This document shows positions 55,786-64,000 of a stretch of DNA of 64,000 bases, piece after piece; position 1 is the first letter of the stretch, and every line of letters begins with the position of its first letter. The stretch is from Zantedeschia hybrid cultivar (Eukaryota > Streptophyta > Magnoliopsida > Alismatales > Araceae). Location: positions 41,631,734-41,695,733 of the forward strand of contig JARZZO010000014.1 of assembly GCA_030544215.1 (NCBI GenBank), in the 5' to 3' direction. The translations under genes and the position numbers were made by a program. The notes below the pieces were generated by a model that saw only the letters and a program-made list of their open reading frames with translations, was not told the DNA's origin and made no database searches.

Positions 55786-56454
55786 TGAGCCAATGCCTTT
55801 GTTAAGTATTATTGATTGTGTTTTTCTCCGAACACGTATTTTGCCAAAATAGTACACAAAAATGATCTTCCCACGAATGAGATGGGAACCAAGGCTCAGT
55901 TAAGCTTTCTACACTACCATATACATAAATAAGTAATGAATTGGGATCCTCTAAGTGCACCTACTAACGGAAGTCAGTAAATGTGCATAGGGTCATTTAC
56001 AAACATACCCTTCAAGTGGAACCTTTTTGATGCTGTGGGAGGGTTCTTCCAGCTCCTTTCTATACTTACTGACTTCAGGTCAACAGGCATACTTAGGGTT
56101 TGTTTGTTTCCACGTAAAACTTGCCGCATGAAAATAATTTCCTGAAAAGTTGAACAAAAGCTTCTATTTGGCAACCTGTAAAATTGTGGTCAACGGAAAT
56201 GTGAAGTTGTTGACCTCCTAGACGTCCACGCTTTTCCCGATTTTGGCACCCTGGAGATTACTTCTGATGCGGTTTTCGGTGGAGGGCTTTTCTTCCCAAC
56301 GGCTGGTGCTTGAGATGTGCTGAGGAGTTTGTTGGGATCCTGGGTGAGATGTGGTGAGGAGCTGGCAGCTAGGGTCTCTGTTTAGGATAACATGAAATTA
56401 GAAACGGATTTTTGCATCCTAAAAGATTTAATATTTGTGTAAGAGAATAATTTG
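55786..56454. other. Unassigned AT-rich DNA
   Basis: No credible frame, RNA gene or repeat was recognised. The longest frame is 66 codons on the minus strand and looks random. Confidence 0.5.
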
Positions 56455-57065
56455 TTGCATCATCACAGCAAAAAAGAAAATCATTTTTTTTAAGGCCTCC
56501 AACATTGCCTACATCATCGTATAATTATATTTTTCATAGGACAACTTAAAAAAACATGAAAATTCAAAAACCTTAGCTCCATGAATAGTACACTACTGTC
56601 ACTGGGCTAGGTTTTTAAATTTTCATCTTTTTTTGGGGTGTCCGATCTAAAATCGAATTCGATAGGCATGTAGTCAGACGCTTTCACAAAAAAGTCAAAA
56701 AATATGAAAAAATGAAAAATTGATCCCTAATAAATAGTACATTACTGTTCATTGGGGTTCAGTTTTTGAATTTTTCATCTTTCTTTGAGATGTCCGATCG
56801 AAAATCGAATTATATGGGCATGTAGGTCATGCTAGAAGTCTTCAAGAAAAATTGATGGAAAAAAAAAAAACGATCCCCAATGAATAGTATATTACTGTTC
56901 ATCTAGCCTTGGTTTTTGAATTTTTATTATTTTTTAGGATGTCCGATCAAAAATCCAATTATGTGGACATGTTGGGGGATTTTAAAAAAAAATAAAAAAA
57001 ATATTTTTTTTTTTTAGTTTGATTGTACCATCAGACGACGTAGTATCCTCTAATGGTGCAGTAAG
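56455..57065. repeat. Foldback cluster related to 50376-50710
   Basis: Three to four serial units, each with a near-palindrome built on AATGAATAGTA and TACTGTTCATTGGGG and a GTCCGATCNAAAATCNAATT block. Poly-A and poly-T runs separate the units. Looks like internal tandem growth of a MITE-like foldback. Confidence 0.65.
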
Positions 57066-57842
57066 TTATTTTTCCTTTGGAATTACTTATATTTATACCT
57101 TTAAAACTTACCAAACTTATCCCAAGCTGAAAATTAAAAAGAAAGAAAAATTATCCTTTAATGTTGAGGTTCGAATTTCGATCATGTGAAGATATGGCCT
57201 TTTTTATTTGAATTTTCTAATCAAATGTAAAGTTGGGGTATTCTCTCAGTTTAGAAAAATATAAAAAGTGTCCTTTGGCTTTGTCATGTCTATATTAAAA
57301 AAAAAAAAACTAAAATTCTTTTATAAGCAAACAAATATATGAAATCATTTTTAAGAAAAGATTTTACGGGCAAACAAACGAATGAAAAGATTTTTAAGAA
57401 AATATTTGAGGGAATACTTTGTTCATTCTCAACAAGAAAATATCTTTTCAATTCTTTATACATACATATGTACACACACATAGATAGATAGATAGATACA
57501 CAGAAAGAACTATAGATAGATAAATTATTTTATTTATTTTGTATATAATATTCTTTTATTTATTTAGTATATTTGGGGAGAGAGATAGAGATTACATATT
57601 TAGAAACTTGGAGGAAGGAGAGAGCAATAATGGGATATTCTTAATGACGGAGTATTCATGTTTAGAAAATTGGTATTCAGGTACGTTTAGAAATTTGAAG
57701 AGAGGAAAAAGAGAGTGACAATGGGATCCGGTTAATGTAAGGAAGAGAATTCCTTTAAACATTATTTAACTACTTATCTAGAATTTGATGTGGTAGTAAA
57801 TACATGAAAAGAATTGGTAGTTGAGATCTAAAATGATATTTA
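57066..57842. other. AT-rich DNA with GATA repeats
   Basis: Contains short (GATA)n/(TAGA)n runs near 57482-57530. No gene seen. Confidence 0.5.
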
Positions 57843-58121
57843 ATGAGTATCTTTCTTCTAGATAGACAGAATATACGAAGAATATTTTTTATTGAAAAAT
57901 TGTATATGAATATAGATCTATATCCACCAAATCTGAAGCAGGAAGAAAATGGGGAACAGTTCTCTGATTTTGTCCATGTCCAAAGCCAACCAAAGGATTC
58001 GGGGGATGTTCTTCCAAGAGATTCTGACCAGTTTCTAGTTCCATTGTACAACAACCGCTTTGATTGCCGAGAGAGCTGTTATTTCATGAACGAGATGTTT
58101 CATGAGTTATACTTGCTGTAA
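57843..58121 (+). CDS. Unrecognised 92-codon frame, possible exon fragment
   Basis: An open frame with mixed, non-repetitive composition (for example QPKDSGDVLPRDSDQFLVPL), unlike the repeat-encoded frames around it. No domain recognised, no clear promoter, and its last codons run into the foldback at 58098. The opposite strand is also open for 94 codons, which weakens the case. It may be an exon scrap of a host gene or chance. Confidence 0.2.
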   Translation: MSIFLLDRQNIRRIFFIEKLYMNIDLYPPNLKQEENGEQFSDFVHVQSQPKDSGDVLPRDSDQFLVPLYNNRFDCRESCYFMNEMFHELYLL

Positions 58122-58457
58122 TGCCCCTGGTATTGCAGTGGATAAAAAGGAAATGATTTTTGTTAAAAGGCAAAGGATCCCACATGTCCTACATGTTGGT
58201 ATAGTTCAATTTACAATTGGACTATTAAAAAAATTCTCAAAAAAAAAAGAAGAATTGAGCTTTAATGAATAAAAAACCTTAATGGACGAAGCCCAATAAG
58301 AGTCTTTGATTTTTTAAAAAAATTTAAATCTCCAATCGAGCTATATGAACATGTAGGATATAGTAGGACCTAATCTTAAAAAAGGTTCATTTTTTTTCTT
58401 CTATTACAATATCACCCACTGCAGCAATAGGAGCATTACAGCAAGTATTACTCATGT
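58098..58457. repeat. Foldback (MITE-like) element with long terminal inverted repeats
   Basis: The left end CATGAGTTATACTTGCTGTA and the right end, reverse-complemented, CATGAGTAATACTTGCTGTA differ by one base; the similarity continues into GGTATTGCAGTG / CTATTGCTGCAGTG. About 360 bp, AT-rich centre, no gene. The TIR carries TGCTGTAATG like the foldback inside 38745-39075. Confidence 0.8.
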
Positions 58458-59111
58458 TCTATACACATGCATGCCGCCAGCAAAAAGGATGTTACTACTC
58501 CGCCGTACCGTGCAATAGTAGCAATCAGAAGCTTACATGTCTTCACCTTCCAAATTAGCAAGATAATCTTGGGTACATCACACAGGGCAGCTATCCACAA
58601 GACAATCAGCAATTTCACTTCTGATTTCTCAAACATGTAGAAAATCTGGAATCAGCATTAGCATTGGATCTTTCAATTTTCAACGCTAATGCTGCTTCCG
58701 TTAAAGTTGAAGATGGCATTTCGAATGCCATTATCTTTCAAGTTAGATTCTGGCAACTGGTTTTCTAATACAGATTTTAAGTTAAAGAGTTAAAAAGGAA
58801 ACAAGCAGATATCCCTTCCGTACTTAATCCAGACTCCTACAACCACGCATGGGGTACCTATTTTTTCTCGAGCTCCCTAAGCTGCATAATTAATTAATAA
58901 AGTGGCCTTGACAGGACCAGCGTTCAAGGAATACAACCACATAAAAATTGACCGCAGATCATCCACACCTACCTGCGATGTTAAAGAGTTGTACAGGGTC
59001 AAGCTTTGTTAACAAATAAAACAAAGAGATGCCCATCACTTCTGGCAGTAAAGTTCAAAGTCTAGTTGAACGCGTGAAACTTTAAGATGCAGTGGGCTAT
59101 AGCGATTTGAT
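58458..59111. other. Unassigned DNA before element F
   Basis: About 650 bp of ordinary composition with no repeat recognised. A 62-codon minus-strand frame (58448-58636) is hydrophobic but overlaps the foldback end and has no support. It may be host DNA. Confidence 0.45.
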
Positions 59112-60040
59112 TGTGATGTAGCCGAAGCTATCACGATCGGATTCCGAGATTAGAATCCGAGACAAAAGATCGAAGAAGAAGACCGACAGGGATCCGGACC
59201 GAGACGAGGGCGAAGCGCGGGGCCGAGACGAGGGCGAAGCGCGGGGCCGAGACTCCGTGGCTGAAATGCACCCGGGCGAAGACGTGCTGAGAGCTGAGCC
59301 GAGACTCCTTCGGCCGAGGAGGATCCACGCGGCGAAGAGCGAGGCCGAGGGAGAAGCGGACTCCGCAGGGTCGAGGCGGACCCGACCGGCGAAGGGTGAC
59401 GCCGAGACCGGAGGAAGAAGACCGAAGTCGGTGGCCGAGGCCGACTCGGAGGAGTCGGCGAAGATTCAAACCGAGGCCCCTGTAAGAAGAAGAAAAACCA
59501 GTCAGTAGGGGTCTCGGACTTCGGCCTAAGAGAACCCCCTCCGACGGCTAAGTCAGCTTCTGAAGAAGATTCGATTCAGAAGAGAAGGAAGAAGAGGTAG
59601 CTTTAATGCTTTTGGACTGTTGTCCTTGGTCAAGAAGACATACCTTTGGTAGTAAATAGCCGTGTATTTATAACGGAGGGTAGAGGTTACTTGTTGGTGG
59701 CAGCCGATATAGGACTATGTGTTGGTTTATTGGTAAACCGCCATAGTGCATAACCTTCCCACCGAAGTGGACCGGATACGGCTTATTGGGCCGAAGGTTG
59801 GGGGCCGCTGTTGGGCCGAATGCCGCTGGGCCGCTGATGGGCCGAATGTTGCTGGGCCGCTAACGGGCCGAAGACTGCTGGGCCGCTGATGGGCCGAATG
59901 CAATTGGGCTGAAGGCCGCTTGTTGGGCTGAGGGCCGCTAGTAGGCCGAGGGCCGCCAATGGGCCGCTATTGTTGAGCTGCTGCTGTTGGGCTGTTGTTA
60001 TTGGGCTGTTTAATGGGCCGAATCGGATTCTGCCCCATCA
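59112..60040 (-). repeat. 3' LTR of Tat element F
   Basis: About 929 bp, GC-rich. On the minus strand it starts TGATGGGGCAGAATC directly after the polypurine tract and ends CTACATCACA. The minus-strand TATA box TATAAATA is at 59665-59672. Within U3, 59790-60010 is a run of imperfect ~21-bp units of the type GGGCCGCTGATGGGCCGAATG. The 83-codon plus-strand frame at 59257-59508 is low-complexity. The left border is less sure because the partner LTR is outside the window. Confidence 0.75.
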
Positions 60041-60055
60041 CATGGCCCCCTACTC
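60041..60055 (-). promoter_or_regulatory. Polypurine tract of F
   Basis: Minus strand AGTAGGGGGCCATG directly before the LTR start TGATGGGG. Usual position and form. Confidence 0.7.
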
Positions 60056-60374
60056 TTGTTGCTCTCAATTCCATGAAGCGGCGAGAGTAAGATCCGAATG
60101 CCTTTCGGAAAAATAACATGATATGAACTGTCCAACACCGTTATCACCTGTTTCAGAAACTGGGAGGTTTTCGTCTTAGGTCGGCCGAGGGCTGGCGACT
60201 AACAACCTCGTCTTAGGTCGGGACCCTGTCGTAGACACCTTCGTCTCAGGCTGAGACTTGGTGACGAGTGCCTTCGTCCCCAACTACGAAAGGGCGAATT
60301 CTCAGAATATATCGAAACACCAGGCAAGGGCGGGAAAGACCTCGGGCTTCCCGCCTTCACGGTCGAGTCACAAC

Positions 60375-60700
60375 AAACACAGGACACGTGTCGCGCATCC
60401 GGCCGATCCGCCGAAAGCACAAAAAGATCTCAGCCGTTTAACAATGATCATCCGGATCGCGTGTCACTTCGGCTCTCTGCCCAAGACTTTACCTAGATCG
60501 CCGCCTCTCCGGCCTTCGGCACGAAGATCGGGACACGTGGCGAGCATCCGGATGAACAACCAAAGGGTCAGGCCGCATCCGGCCGTTGATTGCCTTCTCT
60601 CGATCCGGCAGCCTGCTCGTCATCATGGCGAAGGACGGGACACGTGTCGCGCATCCAAGCAGAGCGGAGCCGAGGAGTGGGAAGATCTCGGCCGTTGGTT
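60375..60700 (+). promoter_or_regulatory. Three repeated CACGTG boxes upstream of the F antisense gene
   Basis: ACACGTG(T/G)CGCGCATCC-like repeats at 60384-60402, 60533-60551 and 60640-60657; the CACGTG cores lie at 60385-60390, 60534-60539 and 60641-60646. Each is followed within ~60 bp by a GATCTCGGCCGTT-like block. CACGTG is the plant G-box bound by bZIP and bHLH factors. They lie 80-340 bp before the TATA box at 60727, as promoter elements would. Confidence 0.6.
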
Positions 60701-60726
60701 CAGCACTGGATCCCCTCAAGTCCCCC

Positions 60727-60734
60727 TATAAATA
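60727..60734 (+). promoter_or_regulatory. TATA box of the F antisense gene
   Basis: TATAAATA preceded by CCCCC, 69 bp before the ATG at 60796. Opposite to the element's own direction of transcription. Confidence 0.65.
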
Positions 60735-60795
60735 TCAACTCCTCTCCCCTGGCTATTGTTCTTCTGCTTTCTTCTTTCGGCTGCAGGCCGCGATC

Positions 60796-61472
60796 ATGTA
60801 CGAGGCCCTTGCTCGCCGCCAGGCGCCATCCAGCAGAAGCTCCAGGACATCGACCAGGCCTCGGATCAGCTGGCCTCGGGCAAAGTGGCCTCGGTGCGGC
60901 GTGATCTCGAGGCCAGCATTGACGTCCTCATCATGGCGAATGCGCGGCTGCGGTCCGATCGGGACGAGCAAAAGGAGGTGATCCGCACCACCTCAGAGGC
61001 CAAGAAGAAGGCCGAGAAGGAGCTGGAGCGGGCCCGGGCCGAGATCCAGGACAAGGCCAAGGAGCGAGAAGAGGAGCACCGCCTTCACGCCGAAGAGGTT
61101 TTGACTCTGAAGGCTGACTTAGAGGCCAGGGCCAAGGAAGCCGATGATGTTGCTCGTACAGCCGTGGCAAGCTACAAGGAAGGCCCTGAGCATGCCGAGG
61201 AGATGATGGAGGCCGGAGCTAAGGCGGCTTGTACCATGTTCGATCTGGGGATAGCCATCGCCCAAAAGGCGTGCCCGGACACAGATCTGACCAGCATCGG
61301 CTACCCAACGGATGAAGAGGGCGAGGAGATCTTGGCCTGGTGGCGAGAGCTCAAGGCCGAAAGAACTCCGGCTTCTCCGGAAGGTGCTGCGGATGAACCG
61401 GTCCAGGCTTCCCCTCCGGCGTCTCCCGCCCAGACTCCTGTCGACGTGGATGGCGAGGATGCCGAGAGCTAG
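60796..61472 (+). pseudogene. Antisense gene of F: coiled-coil protein, frame break near the start
   Basis: Lies between integrase and the 3' LTR of F, opposite to pol. The first ATG after the TATA box (60796) opens a frame that gives about 8-10 plausible residues; from about 60825 the conserved-looking chain continues in another frame to the TAG at 61470, so a small indel is likely. The product (about 220 residues) is Glu/Lys/Ala-rich with a long predicted coiled coil (residues ~30-130, for example KKKAEKELERARAEIQDKAK), then a Cys/Gly part and an acidic Pro-rich tail. I do not recognise a family. Antisense extra frames after pol are known from Tat elements in general. The alternative reading is one open frame from a TTG at 60756, without an ATG. 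Confidence 0.6.
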
Positions 61473-61639
61473 TCCGGGGGCTTGTCCCGGTTTTTGTCTT
61501 TGTTTTTCAAGATGCCGAGGCCAAGCGTGCGGCCAGTTTTTGTACTTGGCATATATATATAGAAGGCATTTTGCTTATGCTTGCTTCATGGTATGTTTGA
61601 ATAGATAGCTGAGTTTGGTTTTGCATGTGGCCGAAGCCA

Positions 61640-62012
61640 TGCCACTCCCGATACGGTTTACATGGCCGAAGCCACTCCCGGTATGGTTTACACAGACTTA
61701 GAGAATAATGCCGCTCACGATACGATTTGCATGGCCGAAGCCACTCCCAGTACGGTTTACACGGACTTAGAGAATAATGCCGCTCCCGATACGGTTTGCA
61801 TGGCCGAAGCTACTCCCGGTACGGTTTACACGGCCTTAGAGAATAATGCCGCTCTCGATACGGTTTGCATGGCCGAAGCCACTCCCGGTACGGTTTACAC
61901 GGACTTAGAGAATAATGCTACTCCCGATACAGTTTGCATGGCTGAAGCCACTCCCGGTACGGTTTACACGGACTTAGAGAATAATGCCGGACACAATACT
62001 TCGGAAAAAGAA
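61640..62012. repeat. 69-bp tandem repeat, five copies
   Basis: Five units of 69 bp beginning at ATGGCCGAAGCCACTCCC (first at 61662), the last partial, with a few substitutions between units. The unit is a multiple of three and is open on the plus strand, encoding 23-residue repeats (MAEATPG...DTVC), but no promoter or conserved product supports a gene. It lies between the antisense gene and the pol stop. Confidence 0.85.
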
Positions 62013-62054
62013 TAATATATTCATGACTTCCGACTAAACTCCGAAGGAAATGAC

Positions 62055-63062
62055 TTACATGAAGTAGCGCCGAAGGCGCTCCACATTCCAGGTACGAGGG
62101 AGAGGCTGGCCCGAAAGAGTCTCCAGCCGATAAGCCCCTCGTCGGATTACTTCTCGTATGCGATAAGGGCCCTCCCAATTTGGAGAAAGTTTCCCTGCAG
62201 CTTCGGCTGGTTTGGACGCGTGGGCGTTCCGCAATACGAGGTTCCCGGCTTCAAAGCTTCAGGGTTTCACTCGAGTGTTGTGGTATCTAGCCATGCGCTG
62301 CTGATAAGCCGCCAACCGAATGCGAGCGTGATCCCTCGTTTCTTCTATAAGATCAAGGTGACCTTTCAGGGCTTCATCATTACCCTCTAGATCATAAGTA
62401 AGAACCCTCGGCGATGGCAAGCCGACTTCAATAGGAATAACTGCCTCTACCCCGTACGCCATTCGGAATGGGGTTTCACCAGTAGGGGTTCGGCTTGTCG
62501 TCCGATAAGCCCATAGAACGCTCGGCAGCTCTTCGACCCATCGGCCCTTGGTCTTGCCGAGGCGAGTCTTCAGTCCTCGCAATAGACTTCGGTTAGTGAC
62601 CTCGACTTGGCCATTCGTCCGAGGGTGTGCTACTGAAGCGAACTTATGGAGAATGCCGAAGCTTGCGCAGTTGTTTTTAAATCGATGGCTGTCAAACTGT
62701 TTGCCATTATCTAAGATAATCGCCCGAGGGATGCCGTATCGGCAAATGATAGACTTCCATACGAAGTTCCACGCGTTGCTATCGGTTATAGACGCGAGGG
62801 GTTCGGCTTCGACCCACTTGGTGAAGTAATCCACTGCCACAATAAGGAATTTCCTCTGGCCGATGGCCATGGGAAAGGGTCCTAAGAGATCAATCCCCCA
62901 TTGGGCGAAAGGCCAGGGATCTGACAGAGGAGTCAGGAGGGTCGCCGACTGGTGAATGAGGGAGCTGAATCTCTGGCACTGGTCACAGCAGCGGACGAAA
63001 GTAGCTGCGTCCTCTCGGAGCGTTGGCCACCAGTACCCTTGCCTCAAGAGTTTGTGGGTCAA
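62055..63062 (-). pseudogene. F integrase
   Basis: The main frame 62259-63062 (267 codons) holds the second half of the zinc-binding site (CDQC), the catalytic core with IDLLGPF, LDNGKQF and NGQVEVTNR carrying the Asp-Asp-Glu triad, and the linker beyond. The C-terminal domain continues in another frame at 62055-62258 (SPNWEGPY, NVERLRRYF, stop), so a frameshift lies near 62258 after NTRVKP. Tat-lineage integrase, related to but clearly distinct from E1/E2. Confidence 0.88.
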
Positions 63063-63143
63063 CGCCCTCCCTCCTGCGTGTGCTCCGCAAATCCCTTCAT
63101 GTATTTCCTGAAGGGCATAATCGGTTTCGGCCGAGCCGAGACA

Positions 63144-64000
63144 TCAAATGAGTGGCCGGCCGAAGGACTTCTTATATAGCATACCCTCCAGAATAAGGAA
63201 ATGGAAAGAGCGCTGCCGGACGCGCCTTGCTTCCTTCGGATCGGACGGGACCTCCTCTCGGAGGAGAAAGGCGACTAGCGGAGTCATCCATGTCTCTGCT
63301 TCGGATTCATTCACTTGCATGACCTCGGATTCGTCGAGACTTGGCTTGGCCAGCTCTTCCACGAGGACCATTCGGCCTCCTCCCCCGTCCTGAGTTGACG
63401 CTAACCGAGAAAGAGCATCGGCTCTAGCGTTTTCGGCCCGAGGGATCCGCACAATCTCATATGAAGTAAATTCAGCTAGGATTCTGCGGGTTACTTGGAG
63501 ATAGGACACCATCAATGCATCTCGGGCCTCGTACTCCCCGGTGACTTGATTGGTGATAAGCTGAGAGTCACTGAACGCCCTTATGTTTTGCGCACCGAGT
63601 CTTCTGACGGCCCGAAGGCCCGAAATAAGGGCTTCATACTCGGAGGCGTTATTAGTAGCCGGGAAGGGGAAGCGCAGCGCATACTCCGTGATGACCCCTT
63701 CTGGAGATGCCAAGATCCATCCGGCGCCGCTATCCGAAGAGCATGCGGACCCATCAACGTAAAGTCGCCACTCATCCGCCGAAGATGGAGGAACCGAAGC
63801 ACCTTCGGCTTCAGGTGTAGCTCTGACTTCCGGCTGAGGGGCCGAGGATGCTTCGGGAGTGAGCTCGGCGATGAAGTCGGCCGGAGCTTGAGCTTTTATC
63901 GCTATCCGTGGCCCATAAGAGACGTCAAACTCTCCTAGCTCGATCGCCCATTTTGCTAGCCTGCCGGACACTTCTGGCCAAGAGAGGACTTGCCTTAGAG
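63144..64000 (-). pseudogene. F second RNase H, upstream part of pol (runs out of the window)
   Basis: The frame 63144-63971 begins upstream of the window edge with the end of the Ty3-type RNase H (LAKWAIELGEFDVSY), a linker, then the second, cellular-type RNase H with YVDGSA, NNASEYEALI, SDSQL and ARADALSRL carrying the four acidic residues. It then breaks before the zinc-binding site: the integrase continues in another frame at 63062. The two-RNase-H order again marks the Tat lineage. The start Met reported at 63971 is internal. Confidence 0.88.

Noticed and set aside
59257..59508. 83-codon plus-strand frame
   Set aside because: Arg/Glu/Ala-rich translation of GC-rich LTR sequence of F; no promoter, no domain.

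Overview
The window is nuclear DNA of a flowering plant: almost all of it is LTR retrotransposons of the Ty3/Gypsy superfamily, with plant-type lineages (Tat with a second RNase H, and a Tekay/Del-like chromovirus), plant mobile domain genes with short GT-AG introns, MITE-like foldbacks and microsatellites. I see no intact host gene, tRNA or rRNA. The species cannot be fixed from the sequence.

Layout. (1) 1-1338: LTR fragments of two families (here called B and G), both seen again at 43-46 kb. (2) 1516-37945: E1, a Tat-lineage element lying on the minus strand, with 1.27-1.29 kb LTRs and the target duplication CTGCC at 1511-1515 and 37946-37950. E1 is old (LTRs differ by about 5-6 % by eye over the first ~450 bp) and its gag-pol is broken by many stops. 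(3) 3852-18358: E2, a younger member of the same family nested inside E1, with two 1321-bp LTRs (about 8 differences seen), target duplication GCGTC, an open 1452-codon gag-protease frame, and a pol frame cut by a 25-bp deletion. (4) 18.46-23.93 kb: a cassette in E1, absent from E2, that holds two plant-mobile-domain genes antisense to gag-pol, with introns still present. (5) 33471-35518: a 2048-bp insertion in the E1 gag start region, with target duplication CATCT. (6) 38.4-43.15 kb: an array of inverted-repeat units joined by (TA)n and (GA)n tracts. (7) 43.16-46.6 kb: a family B repeat split by a solo family G LTR (43527-45602, target duplication CATTG). (8) 46672-52776: truncated chromovirus pol and its 3.4-kb LTR. 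(9) 52777-55785: minus-strand fragment (H) of another Tat element: gag-protease remains, primer site, LTR. (10) 55.8-59.1 kb: AT-rich DNA with foldback elements and no convincing gene. (11) 59112-64000: 3' part of a GC-rich Tat element (F) on the minus strand, with integrase and RNase H remains and its own antisense gene (coiled-coil product) behind a TATA box and three CACGTG boxes.

The most striking signal runs across families: about 45 copies of a short palindrome with arms GCGTC and GACGC separated by exactly 10 bases of variable sequence. It sits in U3 promoters of E1 and E2 at ~85-bp intervals, in their leaders, upstream of and inside the first intron of the second antisense gene, and in the unrelated G LTR, and I found none in gag-pol coding sequence. 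E2 inserted exactly at an arm of one copy. Together with antisense genes in two different Tat elements and palindromic leader hairpins that covary between E1 and E2, this suggests an element-borne regulatory system worth testing.
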